Below, in pieces: positions 10,808-22,115 of a DNA stretch of 64,000 nt; the first letter of the stretch is position 1, and every line of letters begins with the position of its first letter. A program made the translations under genes and the position numbers. The notes under the pieces are model-generated. The model made no database searches, was not told the DNA's origin, and saw only the letters and a list, made by a program, of their open reading frames with translations. The DNA is taken from positions 27,235,208 through 27,299,207 of the forward strand of contig JARWKL010000009.1 in assembly GCA_029961685.1 (NCBI GenBank), in the 5' to 3' direction. The stretch comes from Aristolochia californica. Taxonomy: Eukaryota > Streptophyta > Magnoliopsida > Piperales > Aristolochiaceae.

Positions 10808-11659
10808 TGAAGACGAGTGAGCATGAAGAGGAGGAGCTTTACATGATAGGCAAGCAGAGGAGAAAGAAGAAGAATGAGAGAGTAAAGAGAGAAGACTAGG
10901 GGTTGACCTGATAGAGGAGTTTGAGTGAAAGTGGGAGGAGAACTATTCTTTACTAGTCTCCCCCCAAAGCTCCACTTCTCTTTATAGCTTTAAGAGATAA
11001 AAGTACAATGTCAAAAATACCCATGTGCCTATTACACCCTTGAGAAACCGGTTTCTAGATATAAAAACAAGAAAATAAGGAAAACACTTTCACTAAGAAT
11101 AATCGTCAAACATGACCGACTCGTTACAAAGGAGTTCAAACTACTTTCTAGGCAATAGGCAAAGCCTAGGTAAGAAAAAGTTGACCATCAGAGAACACAT
11201 AAGATGTAATAATTTTGCCACTCATAATAATAGTCTTCTAGAATGAAAGACAATCAACTTCAATATATTAGGTTGGACAAAATATGTCGAACTTGATAAT
11301 TGTATTGAAAAACTTAATGAGAAATGAATTACAATGATTTATATGTACAGTGGAGTGTCACTATAGTAGGCTACTACCTAATCCTAGAGATACAAATCAG
11401 AATCAAATCAAAATCTAATCTCTACAAATCAGGAATTACAATCATTAGAGAAAGTCAACTATTTACAACTATACACAAACTGTATTTTCCCACATGCCGC
11501 ACATGTTGTATTCACAGTTGTACCCGGACTATATTTTCCCACATGTTGAACATGTTGTATTCACAGCTGTACACAGACTGTATTTTCCCACATGCCACAC
11601 ATGCTGTACATGGTTTCCTTATATAGGAAAACCATATTTTCCCACACTCACCTTCAAGT

Positions 11660-14600
11660 TGATGAATGGATATCATCCATTCCAAGCTTGCTTGTTATAC
11701 TATGAAAAATAGTACCAGACAATCCTTTGGTAAGCACATTGGCAAGTTGATCACCAGTAGGAACGAATGGAGTACATATTAGGCCACTATCCTGCTTCTC
11801 CTTAATAAATGTCTATCAACTTCAATGTGTTTGGTACGGCCATGTTATACTGGGTTGTGTGCAATATTGATGGCTGATTTGTTGTCTCAATATAGCTTCA
11901 TTAGACCTTCCCACCTGACTTTCAGATCCTCCAAGATTATCTTTAGCCATAATAGTTCACAAATCCCAAGAGCCATTCCTCTAAACTCAACTTTTGTATT
12001 GGACCTTGCAACTACATTTTGTTTTTTGCTTTTCCAAGTTACCAGATTGCCTCCTAAGAAAGTGCAATACCCGAGGTCGATCTTCTAACAACTATGGATC
12101 CTGCATAATCTGCATCTGTATAGGCTTCAAGAGTCATCCCTTCTCCTTTCTTAAACAAGATTCATCTGCCCAATGTACCCTTCAAGTATTGTAGGATTCT
12201 ATGCACTACTTTGAGAAATGACTCTCTGGGGCATAAATTGACTCACCACACTTAGAGCGTAACCTATACCAGGCCTAGAATGTGACAAATAAATTAGCTT
12301 CCGCACAAGTCTTTGATAAGAACCTTTATCCACCATCATGTCCTCTAGAGCATCACAAAGTCTATAGTTTGACACTATGGGTGTCTCAACTGGCTTACAT
12401 CCCAACTTTCCTGTATCAGCCAATAAGACAACACATATTTTTGCTGGGATATAAAAAACCCTTATTGAGTGTGGGCTACTTCAATACCAAGAAAGTACTA
12501 CAATTTGCCTAGCTTTTTAATCTCAAACTCCATCACCGATTGTTTCTTCAAGTTCTCCATTCCGTCCAAGTCATCTCCTGTGACTATAACATCGTCTACG
12601 TAGACCAGTAGTACCGTCACAAGTGCTTCACAAACAGGGTATGATCGCCTTGGCTCTGTTTATAGCCCATACCCACCATCATTTTGGTAGATCTCCCAAA
12701 CTAAGCTCATGGGGACTGTTTAGTCCGTACAAAGCCTTTTTAAGCTTACATACCACTCTTTTTTCTTCATTCGATGCACACCCAGGTGGAATCTCCATAT
12801 AGATCACCTCTTCAAGATCGTCGTGTAAGAACGCGTTCTTGAAATCAAATTGTTATAATCTCCATCCAAAATTTACAGCCATTGATAGTAAGATTCTCAC
12901 TGTATTCATCTTAGCCACTGGAGCAAGTCTCTAGATAATCTATGTCATAAATTTGAGTATACCCTTTGGCGACTAACCTTGCCTTATACCTTTCCAAAGA
13001 TCCATCTGAATTGTATTTAATTGTGAATAGCCAATCTGCACCCAACTGGTTTTTTCCCTATTGGCAGCCTCACCTGGTCCCCAAGTCTTGTTTTTCTCAA
13101 GTGCTTCCATCTCAATCTTCATAGCATTTTTCCAATTCTCATTTCCTAAGCCTCGGATAATGTTTTAGGAATAGTAACTTCATTTAGACTAGTAAGAAAG
13201 GCCTTGTGTTTAGGAGAAAGACTTTTATAGGATATGAACAAATATAGAGGGTGTTTGGTACAAGCTCTAACTACTTTTCTAAGAGTAATAGGAACATTAT
13301 AATCCTATTGCTCAAGTGTTTCAGGGATGTTATCATTGGGTGGAATACTTACCTCGACATTACCAGAAGCAAAAACGAATGATTGTGCTGGCACAAGTTG
13401 AGAGATGGGTACTCTTTTCCTTGAGTAAACCTGCAATGGACCATTACAATCTTGATTTTATGTCCCATGTAACATTCCTTGTGACTTGGATGTATGACTA
13501 CAAGTTTGACTCAGCTTCTAACTGCAAGTTTGACTCGGATGTGGTGTTTGGCAAAATGTTTAGCATGGAAACAATGACAAAAACAAATCGTTGTCTTTAT
13601 CTTCTATGAAAGATTTCTCCTCTTGAAGATAAGGACTAATAAAGTAATGATCTTGTTCAACAAAAGTAATAACAGCAAACACAAAATTTCCTTGTTGGAG
13701 GATGATAACATTTGTAGCCCTTTTTTGTGGAAGATTAGCCAATAAAGACACATTTAAGAGCTTGAGGGTCATATGTTTTCCCTGTTTTGAGAATGCACAT
13801 GAACAAATGCAATGCAGCCAAATATTTTTCAGACAAGATTAGTGGATGGATTAAAATCTGGAAAGAAACATTGGAAAACACTCATTGGACTTTTGAAATC
13901 TAGAACTCTTGTAGGGAGCCTATTGATGATATGAGCAGCAATTAAAACTGCTTCCCCCTAGTACCGTTTTGTGAAATTTTTTTGAAACAAGGAACCCCTT
14001 GTAACGGCTAGAAGGAGACCATTCTTGCATTCAACCACTCCATTTTGTTGGGGTGTGTCAACACAAGAAGACTCATGTATGATACCCTTTTCTTGGAAAT
14101 AAAGAGAAAGAAATTGGTATAAAAAGTCTTTAGCATTGTCAGATCGAAAACTCTTTATCCCAACACCAAACTGAGTTTTAATCATATTATAAAAAGTTGG
14201 AAAGACGACATTCACATCAGATTTATTTTTTAACAAAAAAATTCAAGATCCACGAGTGCAATCGTCAATAAATGAGATAAACCATCGTGCCCCAGAATCA
14301 TTAGCAACAGTGGAAGGTCCCCAATTATCACTATGAATCAAGGAAAAAGGAACTGATTTTCTTCTATTGCTGATAGAAAAAGAAGCACGTTTGCGTTTTG
14401 CAAGTTCACACACATCACAGTGAAAGCTGTCAACGGCTAAACCTTTGAACAGTGAAGGAAACATTATTTTGAGAACTTTAAAGATGGGTAACCAAGACGA
14501 AGGGGTTGAAATCAGATCTTGTCTTTATTGGATTTGAATGACTCGGAAAGGAATGATAATGGTGATAAACTCTTAACTCTATGTTGTTCATTCGATCCTT

Positions 14601-16168
14601 TATGATAGTAAAGACCGTCTCTCTCCCTAGCACATCCAATTATCCTCTTCGTGCCTTGTTCCTGAAACACGCAATGAGAGGGATAAAAGGACACAATGCA
14701 ATTAGAATCAGCAGTGAGTTTTTGGATTGACACAAGATTGGTGCATAGTTTTTGGACGTGAAGGAAATTCTTAAGTGTAAGGCAAGAACTCAAAAAGACA
14801 TCCCCTGGGCCAGCCACAGTTGTCTCTGATCCATCAACCATGGTTATTTTTCTATTGCTAGGACAAGGGGTACAGGAAACAAATTTTTTAGATGAATGGG
14901 TCATGTGATTTGTGGCTCTTGAGTCAATGACTCAGGAGTTGGAGGAGACCTTATCCAAGGTATTAAAAACATGAGTAGAGGAAACATGAGAAGAGAGAGG
15001 AAAAATACCTGAGAATACCAAAGAACAAGTACCTGTTGTAGGCAGCTTCTCTAATGTCCCCAACAAAGTTCTCAATTTTTCAATCTCCTCTCTATTGAAT
15101 TCAGTAATTGGGAAGTTTTCTTCATTCCTTGGCTGTGTTTGCCATGCACTTGTCCCTGTCCTCTTGTTTGTCCACTCTTCTCAAACCATTTTTTGTCCAT
15201 TGTTTGAGGCTTGCCATGGAGTTTCCAGCACTTCTCCTTGGTATGGCATCATTTTTTGCAATATGTACACCACAAAGTCCTTGTTGGATGGTCTTGACAG
15301 ATCTGTTTGCTCAGAGCCATAACTCTTCATAGTAGAATTTTTGGACACCGACACCGCACTCTCTATTGTGGGAGTTTCAATCATAACACCCCTTCTACCT
15401 TCCTCAACAAGAACAATTGTTATTGCCTCATTCAAAGATGGCAAATCCTCTTTTCCAAGTATTTGCACTCTTACGACATCAAACTCAATGTTTAATCTGG
15501 CAAGAAACTCATAAATTCTATCTTTTTCAACAAACCTCTTAAGGATAACTACATTTTCATTGCATTCCATCTGGATGCAATGGTAATGATCCATATCTTT
15601 TTTTTTTTTTAGAGGGGTGTGGCGCGATTCGAATTCGCGACCTAACGCACCTAATGTAAGAAGAATACCACTAGACCAAACGGCCATTGGTGGTAATGAC
15701 CCATCTCTTGCCATAGGTTCTTCAAAAAAATTGAATATTTTGTGACTAATCGATTTACTTGTTTAGCGACTGAAATTTTTTTCTTGATGTCATAGATTTG
15801 TGTAGCAACATGAACTTTAGAATAGGTCTGGTTGACTGCTTCCCATATCTCCTTGACCATGCTAAAAAAATATACATGTATCACTGATTTCTGGTAACAT
15901 AGAGTTCCATAACCAATACATCACCAAAGAACCTTGTTCATCCCAAGCATCATTTAGGATCACCTTGTTTCGGACCGGTGCCAAGCAGGCGACTCAGTTT
16001 TCCTCTTCCCTACAAGAACGTGCGGTCCAATTGAGACCACTTCAAATAATTTTTCTCATTCAACCTATATGTTGCTTGAATATTCTGCAATTCTCCTGTT
16101 GTGGTAGACTTGTTGTTGTCTGTCAAAGAAACTTTTGAAGTGTCACTGGTTTCGGTGAATGAAGACAT
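11660..16168 (-). pseudogene. Copia-A gag-pol polyprotein, disrupted
   Basis: Begins with ATG at 16168. Gag runs to about 15100 with the copia landmarks YRLNEKNYLKWS and RVQILGKEDLPSLNEA, and is interrupted by the SINE at 15600-15690. The protease motif at 14914-14925 reads DSR instead of DSG, so it should be inactive. Pre-integrase (HCDVCELAKR) and integrase core run about 14464-13900: HSDNWGP, FRSDNA and NGVVE keep the D,D-35-E residues although the frame is broken near 14240. The reverse transcriptase YVDD is at 12591-12602. RNase H reaches about 11660. Frameshifts and stops throughout. Confidence 0.88.
15600..15690 (-). mobile_element. Short tRNA-like SINE (about 90 bp) inside copia gag
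   Basis: On the minus strand: a tRNA-like body beginning GGCCGTTTGGTCTAGTGG (box A, 15686 downwards), a T-arm with a perfect 5-bp CGCGA/TCGCG stem around TTCGAAT (box B), then a short CACCCCTCT and an A run (plus strand 15598-15610). Flanking duplication TGGTAATGAYCCATMTCTT at 15581-15599 and 15691-15709, with two differences. The gag codons for MDHYH are duplicated on both sides. From memory the body is closest to plant tRNA-Pro, but the anticodon loop is altered and the 3' acceptor is lost, so it is not a tRNA gene. It has essentially no tRNA-unrelated body. Confidence 0.82.
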
Positions 16169-16628
16169 GGTCTAGAGAAAAAAAGGATACTGGATTCATG
16201 TTAGATGGTGACTTCACCAGAAAGGAACTTAAAGCTCTAATACCATGGCAAAATAAGTCGAACTTGATAATTGTATTGAAAAACTCAATGAGAAACGAAT
16301 TACAATGATTTATATGTAACACAGAGTGTCACTATATTAGGTAACTACCTAATCCTGGAGATACAAATCAGAATAAAATCAAAATCAAATCAAAATCTAA
16401 TCTCTACAAATCAGGAATTACAATCACTAGAGAAAGTAAAAAATTCAGAATTGTACACGAACAATATTTTCCGACATGCTGCACATGTTATATTCACAGC
16501 TGTACATGGATAGTATTTTCCCACATGCTGTACATATTGTATTCACAGCTGTACACGGACTGTATTTTTCCACATACTACACATGCTGTACATGGTTTCC
16601 TTATATAGGAAAACAGTATTTGCCCACA

Positions 16629-17600
16629 AGGTTCATGTGTGGAAGACAGGATTGCTAGCAGTGTAAATTATTGTTTGATTGTCACCCTGTCATCATGGGT
16701 TTGTCTGTAAGAAAAACCAAACTAATTTAGCAATAATTTTTATCCTCATTAACTCAAAAGTTGTATCGGTCATGGCACAATATTCTGCGTTAGCACTGGA
16801 CCTAGCTACTGTTGTTAGTTTTTATTTTTCCGAAGTAACAAGATTGAAGCACATAAACACACAATAGATCAATAACACTAGTTGACCGATAACCATTTCC
16901 TGAACCTGCATAATCTATGTTAGAAAAGCTGAAATATTAAGGTGGTGATTATGAGGCTTGTATAGCAGCCATATTCTTAATTCACCCTTCAAGTATCTCA
17001 AGATTGGCTTACTCCAGTCACTATATACATAATGTTCAGTCGGGTAATTGAAGCAGACATGAGTTTACCAACCAGTCAGTGATAATGAGTTTTATATCTA
17101 AATATGGGAGTCTACTCATTATGAATGCACCTTAACATTTACTTCCATAGGAGTGTCAACCATTTAGCCCCAAGTGAGCCTGTTTCAATAAACAAATCAG
17201 TCACATATAGTCTTTAAAAAAGAACAATACCTCTTTACTCCTGGCAACCTCGATCCCAATGAAAGAACTTTAAGTGGCCCAAATCCTTGGTTTGGACTCG
17301 CTGTCTAGATGCATCTCAATGCTCTCAATGCCCACTTAAAATAACAATGTCCTCTACATTGATTATATGTATACGTTAGACTGATCTGAACTACTCATTA
17401 TAAACCCCCAACTCCATGACCGTTCTACTAAATTTCTCAAACTATTCAATAGGGCTCTATTTCAACCATATAAGGCTTTATTTAGCCCACAAACCTTACC
17501 GAACTCCCCTTGCAACAAACCCTGAAAGTTACCCTATATGCACCTCCTTAGGTAAGTCCCCATAAAGAAAGGCATCTTTGACATCAAGTAGGTGTAGAGG
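16629..17600 (-). pseudogene. Copia-E reverse transcriptase / RNase H remnant
   Basis: Minus-strand pieces in several frames: LLDVKDAFLYGDLPKEV (reverse transcriptase) at about 17530-17590 and ARSSANAEYCAMTD (RNase H) at about 16760-16800. DNQTIIYTASNPVFHT runs down to the edge of Copia-A at 16629, and the frame resumes at about 11270. Many stops. Upstream of about 17600 the frame no longer looks like copia. Confidence 0.75.
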
Positions 17601-17862
17601 CATGGAGTAGCAAGAGAAGAGCTCAAAACTAACAAGTGATGAGGGAGGTGTGGCAAATGAAGCCAGGTGACAGAAGACAAAGAAAAGGTGGACAAAATGC
17701 AAAAGATCTAAATGAAGATAAAGGAGATCGATACTGGAGGCATGAGGAACAATTGAAAGACAAGGAAGATACATAGGAGGAGAAAATTGAGAAAAATAGC
17801 AGTGGAGAGGCTTGAATGGATGCAAGGCAACCAAGGGAAGGTACATGTCAGAAGTCATTATT

Positions 17863-18058
17863 TGAGTTAAGTTAGTTTTCCGTATTTTCTAGGAAAGTAT
17901 TTTCCTATAGAAAACAATTTTCTAAGGTTTAAGAGTTTAAGGGTTGTAGAGACATGACTGTAATTTTTTATATTGTTAAGTTATAAATAAGGGAAGGATT
18001 TGTAAACTCTAATTTCTTCGACCTTTTTTCTCCTACAAATTTAACATGGTATTAGAGT
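17863..18058 (+). mobile_element. Candidate LTR with PBS, remnant
   Basis: An LTR-like segment with TATA-like GTTATAAATAAGGG ends TTTAACA at 18046. It is followed directly by tggtattagagt (18047-18058), an initiator-Met PBS on the plus strand. No partner LTR recognised; a weakly similar segment in reverse lies at about 19130-19380. The left border is a guess. Confidence 0.5.
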
Positions 18059-18695
18059 TGGTTATTTCTAGAGTCTGTGAGTTAAACCTCATCAACTCAC
18101 AAAGATTATGACTTTCTTCATAAAGGTACCGTTTTTCTTGCCTTTTGGTCTCATTGTCTAGTTTTGTGCTTTTATCTTTTGTCTCTTATGTCTCCTAGTG
18201 TCACCCCTCTACTTCTTTTATTAGAAATCGAAAGAGAGATGTTGTCTTTTTTGCACAGACTCAAAGCCAATGCTCAGTTAGTACTTTCATCTATTCTACC
18301 ATAAGTATTTTGGATTTGCTTTCCTGTCATCTTACTCAGCTTTACAAGTCCTAGTTCTGGTCTATTGTATATTCTGTTTTGTTGTTCTGTTATGTTCAAA
18401 ATCATTGAATATGTTGGTTTTAATTTTTTTTATTATTTGTATCTATTTTGTCAAATGGGACATTTCGAGGTGGTTTTTTATTCAGGGGAAATAGAGGATT
18501 CAGATGTTGAAATATCTAGAGTTTCTATTATGCTCAAACCAGAGATCATTGACATATATTCCCCATATTGAGAGGGAGAAAGAGAAGAATACTGGTGTTT
18601 ATGGAGTTAAGTCAAAGAATCATCCTATGTGTGCAAGCTCAAAAGCATAAGACCACATTAAGTCACAAAGCAATGTCAAGCCCAACACTCAATTG
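18059..18695. other. Leader-like AT-rich DNA, no gene
   Basis: Lies downstream of the PBS at 18047. Contains a purine-rich GAGAGGGAGAAAGAGAAGA at about 18570-18590. No protein family recognised. Confidence 0.35.
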
Positions 18696-18696
18696 C

Positions 18697-18826
18697 AAAT
18701 CTTGTTGCAGACACTACTGCAGTTCCCTCAAGACTGCTGTGTCTTACTTCAATTGTCTTAAATGGTGTTTAGAGAGAGGGGATGAATCTTGTTGCAGACA
18801 CCACTGCAGTTCCCTCAAGACTGCTC
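18697..18826 (+). repeat. 41-bp direct repeat next to the Copia-E PBS
   Basis: AATCTTGTTGCAGACACTAC and the following bases (to CTCAAGACTGCT) at about 18697-18737 recur at about 18786-18826 with one difference, 89 bp apart. The second copy abuts the PBS. Confidence 0.75.
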
Positions 18827-19130
18827 TTATACCATGAAGACAAATGTCTTGAAGAAGAGAAGAGAAGCTTTATGTGAGAGGAAAGTAAAGAACAAGAGAG
18901 TAAAAGAGAAGACCGAGGTTTGAGCTGTTAGAGGAGTTGGATTAAAGGAGATGAGAGAACTATTCTCCCCTCAAGCTCCGCTTACCTTTATATCTTTACG
19001 AAACAATGCTACAATGTCAAACATATCCATGCACACTTATACTCTTGAGAAACTAGTTTCTAGACAAAAAAACATAAAACATAAAAAAATAAAGAAAACC
19101 CTTTCTTTAGGAATTACACATCTTTCAACA

Positions 19131-20870
19131 AGTTTTATAGTTTTCTGGTACAATGATGTTGAATTTTTGCAGAAGCAAAACTGTGGGAGAGATTAGGGTT
19201 TATAGACCTTTCTCCTCTATTTATAACTCAAACCAATACACATAATTACATCCATGTCCCTGTGTTCCTTAAACCCTAAGAATCTACTTTCTACGTGAAA
19301 GTACTTCTTCAAAAATAAGAAAAACCTAATTAACTGAAAATAATAACTTTTACCATTCCCCCCTTAAACTAGAGCATATAGCTTCAGCTTGTTATAAAAT
19401 ATCTCACAATGTCTTCTTTCAACTTGTCACAATATCTATTTTTTAAGCTTAAGAGAAAAGAAACACAATCTTGGCTTCAAATTTTGCAGCTTGTCATTGC
19501 TTTGTGGCTTCAACTTGAACCAGCAATTGTAGGATGGTTCTTGGATTTAACTTCACCGTCATTCATGTACTTCTCTTTTTCCCCCTTACTTGGATGTCTT
19601 TTAAAAACTTGACTCCAGTCAGCAACTTCCGATCAAACACTTAACCTCAAATTTTTACCAACACCAGCATAGTACTTTGTACCTCTCACCCTCAACCTGG
19701 GGAACCATGACACAAAGAGATCCAGCTTGGACTGACATAATATACAAGAATTTAGATGATAGGTGACCCTGTATTCATGTTTGACTTTTAAGCCCACCCT
19801 ATCTTTCTTACCTTTTTACACAACCTTATAATGATGGTGTCTATTACCTACAAAAAGAAGCTATAACTACAACAGGTCTTTTATGTATAGCAAAAAAGAA
19901 GACATCTACACATTGCCTGATGAAAGAAGTGATGCATGAGACCATGAGACAGTTGCTGATACTAAACTTTTAAATGGGGCATGTGGTATAATTTCTAGGT
20001 ATCTCCAACCTCATTGGAATGCACCATCCATAAGAATATAATAACTCATCTTCAAAAAAGAAAAGAAGAAAAAAAGAGAAACAATAAAAAAGAGGGAAAA
20101 ATAAATGTCATAACATCTCGAATGTGTTATGGGCCTTCAAAGAGGTTGCTCACCCACTGTATGAATCAATGGAAGTTTAACTAGTCACATTTACATTTTG
20201 TTGTCATATTGATTCATCGATTTATTTTATTTAGGTATCTATGGGTTTACACTGCCAAAAATGTAAATAGAATAAATAAACTTAATAGCTCACGTAAAAT
20301 ATTCTTCTCTACCATGTAGTCCACTGACAAAAAATTGCGCCTTGGAGAATCTTTCAAGTGTTTATTCTGAGCCTCTCTGCTATAATTGGCTTTGGTAGGT
20401 ACGATCTTATGCAAGATAGCTCTATGAATAAGGAAGGTATTGGAATCTCCTAAATCATCCCAAATTGAAGCTCTGCGATCATAGGGCCAGAACCAACCAC
20501 TAGAAAACTAATATAACTACGCCAGATAGAGGGGAACCAATTACTCGAAAGAGGATGTGCTTTTCAATATAGTTGACCTTCTTCAATTCCTATTTCTTAT
20601 TCTGGAAATAGATACAAGCGAGGACTTCAACATTTATATATAAGAAAAAACCATGAAAATTTTTGAGATCTATCCATGACATCTATTCATTCTTAGCTAT
20701 GAAGCGGTCATTGACCACTCCCCAGAAAGACATCAGGGCAGAAACGCAGAAAAATGTGTCCAAAAATAGCAGGCAGGTTTTGTTACCTAAGCTGGAATGT
20801 CCTTAGTTTTCTCAAATTTTAGCAAAGCTTTCTCACCGTTCCAGTTATGATCACTCGCTAGTGCAAATGC
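19131..20870. other. AT-rich DNA; LTR-like and weak LINE-like remnants
   Basis: 19130-19380 resembles an LTR end on the minus strand (TATA-like TTATAAATAGAGG). Around 20300-20600 the minus strand has a broken frame faintly like the linker upstream of a LINE reverse transcriptase. At 20690-20870 an exon-like minus-strand block has AG and GTAACA edges and the frame SDHNWNGEKALLKFEK; no family recognised. Confidence 0.3.
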
Positions 20871-21455
20871 ACCCAAAGCGGGCTAAAAGAAAGAAAAAAA
20901 AAAAAAAAAAAGACAGAACAAACTTTTGTTCTCGCTAAAGCTATTAATACAATTACCTGAGACGGTGGCTGTTGTAGGTGTCACCTCGGTTTTGTAGTCG
21001 CCAGCTAAAGCACAGTTGCTATCAGGCCGACTCCGTTGGAGGGCTAGGGATTTAAAGGGAAGAAAGACGATTGAGCACAAGCGTGATAATTTGTTTGTTT
21101 ATACTTCCGGAATTTTTTACCGATTATCGACGAAATGGTGACCATATTACTAATCCTGGTTAAACTTACCCAAAGCGGGCTAAAAGAAAGAAAAAAAAAA
21201 AGACAACAAACTTTTGTTCTCGCTAAAGCTATTAATACAATTACCTGAGACGGTGGCCGTTGTAGGTGTCACCTCGGTTTTGTAGTCGCCAGCTAAAGCA
21301 CAGTTGCTATCAGGCCGACTCCGTTGGAGGGCTAGGGATTTAAAGGGAGGAAAGACGATTGAGCACAGGCGTGATAATTTGTTTATTTATACTTCCGGAA
21401 TTTTTTACCGATTATCGACGAAATGGTGACCATATTACTAATCCTGGTTAAACTT
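20871..21455. repeat. Tandem duplication of a 297-bp promoter/exon-like segment
   Basis: Copy 1 at 20871-21167, copy 2 at 21168-21455. They differ by a shorter A run in copy 2 and a handful of substitutions. On the minus strand each copy has a TATA-like AGTATAAA, about 120 bases of GC-normal sequence, and CAG/GTAATT like a 5' splice donor, so each looks like a promoter plus first exon. No downstream exon was identified with confidence. Confidence 0.85.
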
Positions 21456-22115
21456 GTCCATAATTTGTATCTATATTAAGACGAAAATGACCTTACGAAT
21501 GCCGAAGCTCTCCTGAAAGCATGGGACTCACAAGAAAACAAAAACTAACCTTTTCTTCATGAACCAAACCTTGAAATTTTCAATAAATTTGAAAAGTCCT
21601 CGCAATCGATTTACGATCCCCTCCCCACCCAATCTGGTATTTCATTCTCTGTTCCCTCCTTTTCCCTCTCTCATTTCTTTTGTATTTGTTAAACCTAGCT
21701 ACAAATCACCTAAAAAGACTTCCCCCTTTCTGTCTTTTTTATTGTAGTTCTCATTTTTTTCTCTCACATGTAGGTGGAGCAACCCTTCGCTTTCAATTTT
21801 TCTTGGCTTTTCCTCCAGTCATGCATCTACTGGACCATTCTGTCGTATATGTTTTGATATATATCATCCTCCCATGTCCCTATTTCTTCCCTTCTTACTC
21901 TCCCATTCTAGGGGTTCATAATTAGGACTGTTAATGGCATAAAAAAGAATTTTGAAAGGTCTCAAGGACTTCCAAAAAGATCTTCCAACATTTTCCTTCT
22001 TTTTTATTTACTTTTGTTGAAGAACAAATATGGAAGAGTTTATCCCATAGTTCTTTGACATTTTATGCACTTATAACTCTTGAATGATCCATAGCACTCA
22101 AAGACTATAGAAGCA
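21456..22115. other. Pyrimidine-rich intergenic DNA
   Basis: No gene seen. Long CT-rich runs on the plus strand at 21600-21900 could be untranslated leader or intron sequence, but no splice-consistent coding exon was recognised. Confidence 0.35.

Larger units (their letters stand above)
11274..16628 (-). mobile_element. Complete-length Ty1/copia element (Copia-A) nested in Copia-E
   Basis: 3' LTR 11274-11646 (373 bp) and 5' LTR 16246-16628 (383 bp). PBS gctctaatacca is at 16234-16245 (reads TGGTATTAGAGC on the coding strand). Target duplication AGGT(T) is found at 11270-11274 and 16629-16633. The LTRs contain a tandem array of TTTTCCCACATG...TTCACAGCTGTACA units and a TATA-like TTATATAGG. 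Internal order gag-protease-integrase-reverse transcriptase-RNase H is that of copia. Confidence 0.93.
10808..19130 (-). mobile_element. Old Ty1/copia element (Copia-E), interrupted by Copia-A
   Basis: Related LTRs at 10808-11112 and 18835-19130 share CTTTAYATGA, GAGAAGAC and the TACAATGTCAAA...TTGAGAAAC block in the same order. Beside the right one, 18823-18834 is gctcttatacca, a PBS for initiator-Met tRNA on the minus strand. Between them lie minus-strand reverse transcriptase and RNase H remnants. The RNase H frame runs up to 16629 (ASNPVFHT) and resumes at about 11270 (IEVDC), so the intervening 5.4-kb Copia-A landed inside it. No matching target duplication was found, and gag to integrase are missing or unrecognisable. 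Confidence 0.7.

Noticed and set aside
11460..11620. CRISPR-like or satellite array (repeated TTTTCCCACATG...CACAGCTGTACA units)
   Set aside because: This is an internal tandem repeat of the Copia-A LTR, present at the same place in both LTRs.
15611..15686. A functional tRNA gene on the minus strand
   Set aside because: It has boxes A and B, but the acceptor ends do not pair, the anticodon loop is altered, and it is flanked by poly(A) and a target duplication, so it is a retroposon.
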